Positions 1 to 6,187 of a stretch of DNA of 19,340 bases are shown here, in pieces. Both the position numbers and the translations under genes were made by a program. Positions within the stretch are counted from its first letter, which is position 1. Each line of letters begins with the position of its first letter. The DNA is taken from the NCBI GenBank assembly GCA_005880605.1, contig VBIS01000115.1, positions 1 through 19,340 on the forward strand. Direction: 5' to 3'. The notes below the pieces were generated by a model, which worked only from the letters and a program-made list of their open reading frames with translations, made no database searches and was not told the DNA's origin. The DNA is from Chloroflexota bacterium. Its GTDB lineage: Bacteria > Chloroflexota > Dormibacteria > CF-121.

Positions 1-140
1 AATTCGATCCGGAGACGGGGGAGATGCTGGGAAATTTTCCCCAGGCGCTGACGCATCTCTCGGTGATCAACGCCGCCCTCAACCTTGAGGGCCGGCCATC
101 GGGCAAGGGGCGGCGTTCGGGCAAAAGGGACGGCGGATAG
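1..140 (+). CDS. Glycoside hydrolase family 15 (glucoamylase/trehalase-like) protein, C-terminal fragment
   Basis: The frame is open from the left edge (first full codon at 3) to a TAG at 138-140, giving about 45 residues. It contains FDPETGEMLGNFPQALTHLS followed by VINAALNLEG. The GNFPQA.(S/T)HL..INAA pattern is the usual C-terminal signature of GH15 proteins, which hydrolyse alpha-glucosidic bonds in maltodextrins or trehalose. It sits at the end of the (alpha/alpha)6 barrel. The catalytic acids lie outside the window, so activity and substrate cannot be judged. The last 15 or so residues are basic and Gly-rich and look like an unstructured tail. The identification is from the motif alone. 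Confidence 0.78.
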   Translation, partial: FDPETGEMLGNFPQALTHLSVINAALNLEGRPSGKGRRSGKRDGG

Positions 141-154
141 AATCGACTCGCTGC

Positions 155-247
155 GGAGCGGTCGCCTAGTCTGGTCGAGGGCGCGGCACTGGAAATGCCG
201 TAACGGGCGTACCCCGTTCGCGAGTTCGAATCTCGCCCGCTCCGCCA
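155..247 (+). tRNA. tRNA-Ser (anticodon GGA)
   Basis: The acceptor stem GGAGCGG (155-161) pairs perfectly with CCGCTCC (237-243), with discriminator G244 and an encoded CCA at 245-247. The anticodon stem CGGCA (184-188) pairs with TGCCG (196-200) around the loop CTGGAAA, so the anticodon is GGA (191-193), reading UCC and UCU serine codons. The T arm contains GTTCGAATC. A long variable arm between the anticodon and T stems fits a class II tRNA, as expected for serine. The gene ends only 3 nt from the stop codon of the convergent gene on the other strand. Confidence 0.96.
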
Positions 248-250
248 GCC

Positions 251-3193
251 CTAGATGCGGCGGCGCAGTTCGGCGACTTCGATGCGGCCCGAGGTGTAGC
301 CCGCGGCGTCCAGCCAGTCCTCGATCCGATTGAGCACCGGTCTCGCCTCGGCACCCCTGCCGCGGCCGATCAGGAAACGAGCAAAGCTGAGGTCGACCTC
401 CTGCAGGACGTCGAAGTAGTCGAGCGAGACCGCCGTGATCCGCCGGTAGGCCGCGTCGGCTTCATCGTCGCGGCCCTGGGCGGCCCGTAGTTCGGCGAGT
501 GCCCAGCTCGACTCGGTGACGGCGCTAACGTCGTCCGGCACCGCCGTCCCCAGGGACTGGCTGAGATAGCGTTCGGCCTCTTCGAGTTCACCGCGCCGTA
601 CGGCGACCACCGCCCGTTTTGCGAACAGCTCAGAACGGTTCCAGAGTTCTCCAGTCTCCTCGCTTCGTTTCAGGGCGTCTTCGAGCACAGCATCGGCCTC
701 CACCAGCCTTCCCGCTCTGGTCAAGCATTCGGCGAGCGAGCGCTGCAAGAAGATCGTCGCAAAGCCCTCGTGCTCCTCGACGGCGACGGCTTCTTGGAAT
801 TGCCGGGCCGCCGGCTCGAGACCATCCGACAGCATCTCGAGTGTCGCTTGAGCGTGTACGACCGAGGTGGCCGACCGCACACCGGCCTGCTTCATCAGCG
901 TCGTTGCCCGCCCAATGTACCGATGGGCATTCTGCGGCTTTCCGGCCTTGGCGGCGAACAGTGCAAGCAGCGAATACCATGAGGCCGCCCGGGCTGGATC
1001 GTTCAGAGTGGCCGCCCGTTCAGCCACCGATTCGCCAACGCCAAGCGTCTTCGACACCATGCCGTACCCCAGATGAGAGAGGACGGTCAACCATTGGGTT
1101 TCCAGCTCGCCGACGGGGTCACCCGCCAGGCGAAATAAGCGCGCGGCCTCGGCAATCCGCTCTGCGTTGCGAGCGCTGGTTGGCTCGCGCAACTGCTCCA
1201 TTCGAGCGATGCACAGCTGGGCGGAGGCTGCCAGATCCCAACGCTCGATGCCGCCCGCCTGCTCGATCACCTCAGTTGCCGCCGCGACGGCCCCGTCATA
1301 GTTGTCGAGGTAGGAGCACTGGTCGGCCTCCAGCAGCCTCAGGCGAAGACGGTCGGCGCCGAGGTTGTCGTCGGAAAGGTCCGCGATGGTCGCCCTTGCG
1401 CTGGCAATCCGATCTGTCGCGACCGACCAGTCATCTCGGGATCGCGCCCGCTCCGCGAGGAAGAGATTCCATTTAAGGGCCATCTGCGCCCGTGGACGAA
1501 CGGCCTCTCCGGGCAGTCGCATTTCTCGGGAGAGAAGATAGGCGCGATCGGCGTGATGGGCGATGATCTCGGCGTATTCGTCGGCACGATCGCCTGTGAC
1601 GCTTTCGAGATGTCGAGCGAATCGCTCGTGGAGGTCGCCGCGATCCTTCTTGGAGAGCGCGCTGTAGGCCATGTCCCGAACCAGCAGGTGTTTGAACCGA
1701 AAGCTGCCGCCGTTGGCCGCTGCCAGATCCTCAAGCACAAGGCCGGTCCCTAGCAGGTCGTCAAGGGTTGCCGTGGGATCGATGTCCCCACCCAACGCTG
1801 CGATCTGGTCAGCCGTAAAGCGTTCACCAATGATGCTGGCGGCCTTGAGGGTCTGCTTCTGGGCATCGGGAAGCGAGTCGAGGCGCGCCGCCAGCAGGGC
1901 CTGGATAGATTCGGGGACGCGAATCTCCTCGGCTCCGGTCTCGGCTTGCCAGCGTTCCTCGACGTGCAGCAGCTGACCCTCATCGATCATCATCCGGAGA
2001 AATTCCTCGCAAAAGAGCGGATTCCCTTCAGAGCGTTCGAGGAGTCGTTGGTGAAGGGCTGGGGGAATGTCCTCGACTTCGAGCAGCCGTGAGATCAAGG
2101 TCGAGGTCTCGGCTGGATTGAGTGGGTTGAGCGTGGTCAAGGATGTATTGGACCGGCCGGCTCCCCATTGAGGATGCATTTCAAGGAACTCCGGTCGGGC
2201 CACGCACATCCAGAGGACCGGCACCGAAGTCGACCGCTGCGTTACGTGCTGGATGAGCTCGAGGATCGCGGGGTCGGCCCATTGCAGGTCATCGACGACC
2301 ACCAAGACTGGCTTGTCGGCGGCCAGCGCTTCGACATGCCGGCGGATCGCCCAGGCGAGCTCGGCACTTACCCGGGCAGCGGGCACCTCCGGGATGGCCG
2401 CATCGGCGGCTTCGACGCCAAGGACCACCGCCAGGCGCCGTTCAACTGCTCGTACCTGTTCTGCTGGTATGGGTAATGACGCCAGCCGCTGGTGCAGCTT
2501 TGCGATCGCCGTCTCACGATCATCCTCGAGACTGATGGCGGCGTCGCCGCGAACGATCTCGATGAACGGCCAATAGGTGATGCCTTTGCCGTAGGGCAGG
2601 CAGCGGCCCTGCCGGACGTGAGGGCTGAAATCGGTGGCAATTCGACGCAGGCCCTCCTCGATGAGTCGTGATTTACCGATGCCGGCAGCCCCGAGCAGGG
2701 TGAAGAGATAGGCCTGCCGATCCTCGACGACCCGGCTGAAGGTGTTGATCATCAGCTGCAGCTCGCGGTCCCGGCCGATGAGCGGTGCGCGCAGACCCGG
2801 AACTCCCCGGAACTGACGAGGTACAACCGTCGTGGTCCTTACCGTGCGGAATGCCCGCAGCGGCGCCGTTTTTCCCTTGGCCAGAATCGAAGCGCGACGC
2901 TGGTATTCGATGGCGGCCCGGGTCAACTGCTCGGTCAACGGTCCCACGATCACCTCGCCGGCCTCCGCGTTCTGTTGCAGGCGAGCGGCAACGTTCACCA
3001 CGTCGCCGACGATGAACTGGCCATCATCGCCGGTCCGGACAACGGCCTCGCCGCTGTTGATCCCGACCCGAACTTCCAGTTCCGTTTCAAGCTCCCGGTT
3101 CAGCTCAGCCATCGCCTCCTGCATCGCCAGCCCGCAGCGGACGCCTCGCTCGGCATCATCATCGTGGAGCCGAGGGACGCCGAACACGACCAT
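251..3193 (-). CDS. N-terminally truncated class III cyclase / AAA ATPase / TPR signalling protein
   Basis: A 980-residue product. Residues 1-115 are the C-terminal part of a class III adenylate/guanylate cyclase domain, with VRVGINSGEAV near 41-51 and the GDVVNVAARLQ segment carrying the Asn/Arg transition-state residues near 63-73. Residues 135-400 are an STAND-like AAA ATPase with Walker A GAAGIGKS (168-175) and Walker B VLVVVDDLQWAD (296-307). From about 560 onward the protein is alpha-helical and TPR-like. This architecture is known in bacterial regulators that couple nucleotide cyclisation to an ATPase switch. The front of the cyclase is missing: the first in-frame ATG falls inside FIGDAVMVVFG, and an in-frame TGA lies 24 codons upstream. 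No good ribosome binding site precedes the ATG. The product should lack both metal-binding aspartates, so cyclase activity is unlikely. The ATPase and TPR parts look intact. Confidence 0.85.
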   Translation of the reverse strand: MVVFGVPRLHDDDAERGVRCGLAMQEAMAELNRELETELEVRVGINSGEAVVRTGDDGQFIVGDVVNVAARLQQNAEAGEVIVGPLTEQLTRAAIEYQRRASILAKGKTAPLRAFRTVRTTTVVPRQFRGVPGLRAPLIGRDRELQLMINTFSRVVEDRQAYLFTLLGAAGIGKSRLIEEGLRRIATDFSPHVRQGRCLPYGKGITYWPFIEIVRGDAAISLEDDRETAIAKLHQRLASLPIPAEQVRAVERRLAVVLGVEAADAAIPEVPAARVSAELAWAIRRHVEALAADKPVLVVVDDLQWADPAILELIQHVTQRSTSVPVLWMCVARPEFLEMHPQWGAGRSNTSLTTLNPLNPAETSTLISRLLEVEDIPPALHQRLLERSEGNPLFCEEFLRMMIDEGQLLHVEERWQAETGAEEIRVPESIQALLAARLDSLPDAQKQTLKAASIIGERFTADQIAALGGDIDPTATLDDLLGTGLVLEDLAAANGGSFRFKHLLVRDMAYSALSKKDRGDLHERFARHLESVTGDRADEYAEIIAHHADRAYLLSREMRLPGEAVRPRAQMALKWNLFLAERARSRDDWSVATDRIASARATIADLSDDNLGADRLRLRLLEADQCSYLDNYDGAVAAATEVIEQAGGIERWDLAASAQLCIARMEQLREPTSARNAERIAEAARLFRLAGDPVGELETQWLTVLSHLGYGMVSKTLGVGESVAERAATLNDPARAASWYSLLALFAAKAGKPQNAHRYIGRATTLMKQAGVRSATSVVHAQATLEMLSDGLEPAARQFQEAVAVEEHEGFATIFLQRSLAECLTRAGRLVEADAVLEDALKRSEETGELWNRSELFAKRAVVAVRRGELEEAERYLSQSLGTAVPDDVSAVTESSWALAELRAAQGRDDEADAAYRRITAVSLDYFDVLQEVDLSFARFLIGRGRGAEARPVLNRIEDWLDAAGYTSGRIEVAELRRRI

Positions 3194-3262
3194 GACCGCG
3201 TCACCGATGAACTTCTCGACGGTGCCGCCGTGGGCGCTCCTCCCGCATGCTCGAATTTTGCA
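3194..3262 (-). pseudogene. In-frame remnant of the missing cyclase front
   Basis: Reading back from the ATG of the cyclase/ATPase gene in the same frame gives HGGTVEKFIGDAV over about 3194-3232. This is the standard class III cyclase sequence that carries the purine-selecting Lys and the second metal-binding Asp. Further back the frame reads CKIRACGRSA without similarity and reaches a TGA at 3263-3265. There is no ATG, GTG or TTG in this stretch. The domain homology therefore continues past the only available start and then breaks, which marks the edge of a deletion near 3233. Confidence 0.6.
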
Positions 3263-3304
3263 TCAATCCCCGTTCCACGCGGAATGCCCGGTAAAGTGGG
3301 GTTC

Positions 3305-3706
3305 GTGAGCAACGTGAGCGTGGGGCAAATTGGCAGCGTCGAGCACGTCGTCCGACCCGAGCATGCCGCCGACCGATTCGAAAATGCTGGTGTGACGGTC
3401 CTTGCGACTCCTGTCCTCTGCCATTGGTTCGAGTCGGCTGCGGTTCGTGCCATTGCGCACGAGCTTGAGCCGGGCGAGGCGAGCGTTGGGACCCGGATCT
3501 CCATCGAGCATTTCAAGGCCAGCCCGGTCGGTATGCGCGTGCGGGTTGAATCCCGAGTCGTGGCGGTGGATGGACGCCGGATTACCTTCGAGGCGCAGGC
3601 GATCGATGAGACCGAGCTTGTCGCACGCAGCACGCATGAGCGCTTCGTCGTCGACCTCGAGCGCTTCCTGGCAGGCGTGGAGGTCAAAAGCTCGCATGTC
3701 CCCTGA
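3305..3706 (+). CDS. FlK-like hotdog-fold thioesterase
   Basis: About 133 residues in the single-domain hotdog fold related to fluoroacetyl-CoA thioesterase FlK. Visible marks are LATPVLCHWFESAA, with the Glu that matches the FlK catalytic acid, SVGTRISIEHFKASPVGM, with the conserved His and the TPVG-like turn, and RRITFEAQAID...THERFVVD at the end. Such proteins hydrolyse small or unusual acyl-CoA thioesters in the cytoplasm; the substrate cannot be read from sequence. I chose the GTG at 3305, which follows a GTGGGG stretch. An in-frame ATG at 3284 would add seven residues (MPGKVGF) and is a real alternative. The 3' end overlaps the following OsmC-like gene by 11 nt, so the two are probably translated together. 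Confidence 0.8.
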   Translation: MSNVSVGQIGSVEHVVRPEHAADRFENAGVTVLATPVLCHWFESAAVRAIAHELEPGEASVGTRISIEHFKASPVGMRVRVESRVVAVDGRRITFEAQAIDETELVARSTHERFVVDLERFLAGVEVKSSHVP

Positions 3707-4061
3707 CGACCTGGTCATCAACCGCGTTCGCTCGGCCAGCACCTCGACCCCTGGGCGCGCACTCAACAAGGTGCGCGATCACCAGCTCGTCATCGACGAA
3801 CCGACGCATCTCGGCGGGCCCGGTGAGCAAATCACGCCGGCCGAAGCCTTCCTGGCGGGTGTCTCGGCGTGCGGCGTCCTCCTGGTGCAGGGCCGGGCGC
3901 GCGACGCTGGCGTGCGGCTTGAACAGGTCGAGGTCAATATTGAAGCCGTCCGTCATCGCAGCGATACCTCGGTCTTTCAGCGGATCGACATGCTCTTCCG
4001 GCTTTCAGGCCCTAGCGAGGCGGAGGCGATCGATCTCGTCGAGCACTACAAGAACCATTGA
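3696..4061 (+). CDS. OsmC/Ohr-like protein lacking the resolving cysteine
   Basis: A 121-residue OsmC-family protein. The core pattern ITPAEAFLAGVSACG (47-60) carries the peroxidatic cysteine at C59, and the following helix and strands (VEVNIEAVRH, FQRIDMLFRL) fit the family. OsmC and Ohr proteins normally reduce organic hydroperoxides using a second cysteine near the C-terminus, in a context like (Y/E)-C-P/S-V. Here the matching helix reads AIDLVEHYKNH and stops just where that cysteine would appear. Classic thiol-peroxidase chemistry is therefore doubtful, although one-cysteine OsmC-like proteins are known. The start ATG at 3696 lies inside the thioesterase gene, which suggests translational coupling. 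Confidence 0.82.
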   Translation: MSPDDLVINRVRSASTSTPGRALNKVRDHQLVIDEPTHLGGPGEQITPAEAFLAGVSACGVLLVQGRARDAGVRLEQVEVNIEAVRHRSDTSVFQRIDMLFRLSGPSEAEAIDLVEHYKNH

Positions 4062-4091
4062 CCGCTTTACAAAGCGGTCGCGGTCGCGACC
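4060..4091 (+). terminator. Perfect inverted repeat at the stop of the OsmC-like gene
   Basis: GACCGCTTT (4060-4068) and AAAGCGGTC (4071-4079) are exact inverted repeats separated by two bases and begin within the TGA stop codon. A second overlapping hairpin, GGTCGC (4076-4081) with GCGACC (4086-4091), follows at once. No T-tract follows on either strand, so an intrinsic terminator is plausible but not proven. It lies between convergent genes and could serve both directions. Confidence 0.45.
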
Positions 4092-4103
4092 ACCGTGAAC
4101 GTA

Positions 4104-4295
4104 TCAGTCGAAGCCGGACCCTAACGGCGACTTGAGAGCCAGGTTTAGGAGGCTCGTAGACGGGGAGAAGACGAGCCCGACGGCGAGATAGCCCAGGACC
4201 GCCGGCAAGCCGGCACGCCGTGCCAGCCAGCCGGCGATGGCCGCAGCCAGCAGGACAAAACCGATTTCGAAGATGGCGGGCGCGGTCGACTCCAC
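4104..4295 (-). pseudogene. Fragment of a CPA2-type cation:proton antiporter (N-terminal helices only)
   Basis: A 63-codon frame starting at GTG 4295, directly after a TGA (TGAGTG). It encodes two hydrophobic helices, IFEIGFVLLAAAIAGWLARR (8-27) and LPAVLGYLAVGLVFSP (30-45). The order, with LARR.GLPAVLGYL.(A/V)G, matches the first helices of KefB/CPA2 Na+/H+ or K+/H+ antiporters, which normally run to 380 residues or more. Similarity ends after about residue 45 and the frame closes after a short unrelated tail. I read it as a 3'-truncated remnant. A genuine two-helix small membrane protein is the alternative. It lies 41 nt downstream of the DUF2461 gene on the same strand. Confidence 0.5.
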
Positions 4296-4336
4296 TCAGC
4301 GCCTCGCAGCGCCGTGGTAAACGAGAGGCGCGATGG

Positions 4337-4906
4337 TCAGCGGCCCGGCCGTGCGGGGGGCCGGCTCGGCCCGACGTGCGCGTCGAGCCAGCCGGTGAGT
4401 GGCTTGCTGGCCTTGATCGCATCCTGGATGCGCTCTTTCGCCTCCGCACTCTGAAGCCAGGGCCCAGGTTTCCAGTTTCGCCCTGTCATCAACCCCTTGC
4501 ACCGCAAGAGGACCGCATCGCGAAAGCGAGTGAGCTGATCGGCGGCCATCTCATGAGTGCCGATCGCCACGTAGAGCCCGTCGTCCGAGACCTGGAGATA
4601 AAGCCCGCCCGCCCGGCTGCTGGACAGATAGGCGCCGAGATGCTCCTTATATGGGCGCTTGTCGGGCGAGAAGCGCAGGTCGCGGTTGAGGCGGAAGATC
4701 TTGACCTCCAGATCCGACCCCAGGTCTCGCTCGAGCTCGGAAAGGAGCGCTTCCATCGGCTGGCGCACCTGCTCTTCGTACACCGATCGGTGGGCTTCGA
4801 AAAAGGCCTTGCTGTTGTCACGCTTCAGGCCGCGAAAGAACTGCAACGCCGGCTTCGGCCACCCCTCGAAACGCACGCGAACCGCGGTCTTCGTTTGGGC
4901 GGTCAT
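4337..4906 (-). CDS. DUF2461 (TIGR02453-like) protein
   Basis: A 189-residue cytoplasmic protein. FFRGLKRDNSKAFFEAHRSVYEEQVRQPM (about 23-51) and FRLNRDLRFSPDKRPYKEHLGAYLS (about 71-95) match the two signature blocks of DUF2461, whose biochemical role is unknown. The family's usual later block, GGLYLQV.DDG.YVAIG, is also present. The C-terminal third departs from the usual ending (LKR.P.GF...HP..DLLR) and the protein is shorter than the common 210-230 residues, so the tail may be altered or belong to a divergent subfamily. The ATG at 4906 is supported by an AGGAGG six bases upstream. Confidence 0.82.
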   Translation of the reverse strand: MTAQTKTAVRVRFEGWPKPALQFFRGLKRDNSKAFFEAHRSVYEEQVRQPMEALLSELERDLGSDLEVKIFRLNRDLRFSPDKRPYKEHLGAYLSSSRAGGLYLQVSDDGLYVAIGTHEMAADQLTRFRDAVLLRCKGLMTGRNWKPGPWLQSAEAKERIQDAIKASKPLTGWLDAHVGPSRPPARPGR

Positions 4907-4912
4907 CGCTTC

Positions 4913-4918
4913 CCTCCT
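4913..4918 (-). promoter_or_regulatory. Shine-Dalgarno AGGAGG of the DUF2461 gene
   Basis: On the minus strand AGGAGG precedes GAAGCG and the ATG at 4906, a spacing of six bases. It fixes the start of this gene. The remaining 47 nt up to the divergent membrane-protein start must hold any promoter for both genes; no clear -35/-10 pair is visible. Confidence 0.75.
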
Positions 4919-4965
4919 GGTGAATCTGGCCGCAGGATTTAGGTGGATCGTAACGTTTCACTGGC

Positions 4966-5340
4966 ATGACCTCCTTTCGTATTGCCCTGAGCGTCTTCGC
5001 GATCCTCAACGTCGTCTTTTGGGCGCTGCTCGCGTGGACCTGGGCTGTCAAGCCCGCGTGGGCCGCGCGCCTTCCGCTGGGACTTGGCTCCGACAAGCGC
5101 TACCAGAGCGCGGTCCCGGTGTGGGCGCGGCTTGCGGCTGCGATCGCAGCCTTCTGGGCGGTGGCTGCGGTGCTCTACCTGACGGTCTACTCCGGCGACC
5201 GGTTGGCCTTCGTCGCGCTCTTTACGATGGCCGCGATCTTCCTCATCCTGGCAATCGGCGCAGCCGCTCGCGTCTATACCGTGCTGCAACTGCCTAAGGA
5301 TTCGATGATGGGGATGCCCCGGCGCCAGCAAGCGCGCTAG
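4966..5340 (+). CDS. Small integral membrane protein, unknown function
   Basis: A 124-residue protein with three clear hydrophobic segments: about 5-32 (FRIALSVFAILNVVFWALLAW and on), 54-75 (WARLAAAIAAFWAVAAVLYL) and 80-102 (LAFVALFTMAAIFLILAIGAAA). A short basic cytoplasmic-type tail, MPRRQQAR, follows. I do not recognise the family and no catalytic motif is evident. The start ATG at 4966 has only a weak upstream GGTGGA. It is divergent from the DUF2461 gene. Its last 47 nt overlap the 3' end of the convergent EamA transporter gene. Hydrophobicity and codon pattern support a real gene. Confidence 0.65.
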   Translation: MTSFRIALSVFAILNVVFWALLAWTWAVKPAWAARLPLGLGSDKRYQSAVPVWARLAAAIAAFWAVAAVLYLTVYSGDRLAFVALFTMAAIFLILAIGAAARVYTVLQLPKDSMMGMPRRQQAR

Positions 5341-6187
5341 ACCGCCGAGTCGCCAGCACCGACCCCACGAGAATCAGACCGAAGCCGATGATGGCTCCCA
5401 GGGTCAGAGGCTCGCGTAGCAACGCGACGCCCAGCAACAGCGCGACGGCCGGGTTGAAGTAGGTGATGACGGTCGCCCGCACCGGGCCGACCTCGCCGAT
5501 GAGGGCGAAAAAGAGCAGGAAGGCGAGCGCCGTGCATACGATCGCCAGGATGCCGACCGCCACCAGGACCTGCCTGGACGGGAGCGTCCGTGGCAGTTGC
5601 GAGAGCGCCAGAGGCGCATACGCGACGGCCGTCAGCGCGAGCGATGCGGCCACGACCCCCACCGCCGGCAGCCCTGGGAGGCGGCGAGCGATGATGAGCG
5701 GCCCCGCCGCGTAGCCAACCGCAACCAGCCCGACCTCGCCGACCGCGCCGAGGTCCTTAAACGACACATTGAGGCCGACCAGAACCGCGACGCCGACGAG
5801 GCCGACCACCAGACCGGCCCCTCGTCCCGGATCCATCCGATCGTCGCCTCGCGTCAAGCGCTGCAGGATGGCGCCGATCAGGGGCACGGCGGCGACGCGA
5901 AGGCCGGTGAGCGAACTGGACAGCCGCCGCTCCGCGTCGGACAGGAGGAACCATGGCAGCGACACCTCGACCACGGTGTAGGCGATCACCCAACGCCAAT
6001 AGGGAAGGAGCGGGGTAAGCCAGCCGCGGGCGGCCGCGATCGGCAGCAAGAGGGCCGCGCCGCCCGCCGTTCGGAGCAAGACCAGTGCCGCGGGCGTGAG
6101 CTCGCCGACGGCGATCTTGATCAGCAGGTAAGGGATGCCCCAGATGACGGCCATCGCCGCAAAGAGCGCCCATCCGCGACGGGTCAC
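5294..6187 (-). CDS. EamA-family (DMT superfamily) transporter
   Basis: A 297-residue protein with about ten hydrophobic helices in two related halves, the EamA repeat layout. The first half begins GWALFAAMAVIWGIPYLLIK, with the typical W.(s/i)P motif of the first helix. The second half ends with FNPAVALLLGVALLREPLTLGAIIGFGLILVGSVLA, the characteristic P-E.....GA..I..G final pair of helices. DMT members export or import amino acids, nucleosides and other small metabolites; the substrate is not predictable here. The GTG start at 6187 overlaps the stop of the ABC exporter gene in a GTGA, so the two are likely cotranslated. The 3' end overlaps the convergent membrane-protein gene. Confidence 0.88.
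   Translation of the reverse strand: MTRRGWALFAAMAVIWGIPYLLIKIAVGELTPAALVLLRTAGGAALLLPIAAARGWLTPLLPYWRWVIAYTVVEVSLPWFLLSDAERRLSSSLTGLRVAAVPLIGAILQRLTRGDDRMDPGRGAGLVVGLVGVAVLVGLNVSFKDLGAVGEVGLVAVGYAAGPLIIARRLPGLPAVGVVAASLALTAVAYAPLALSQLPRTLPSRQVLVAVGILAIVCTALAFLLFFALIGEVGPVRATVITYFNPAVALLLGVALLREPLTLGAIIGFGLILVGSVLATRRSSALAGAGASPSSNP

Noticed and set aside
155..247. tRNA-Ser as an attachment site for an integrated element
   Set aside because: No integrase is present and I found no direct repeat of the tRNA 3' end elsewhere in the window.
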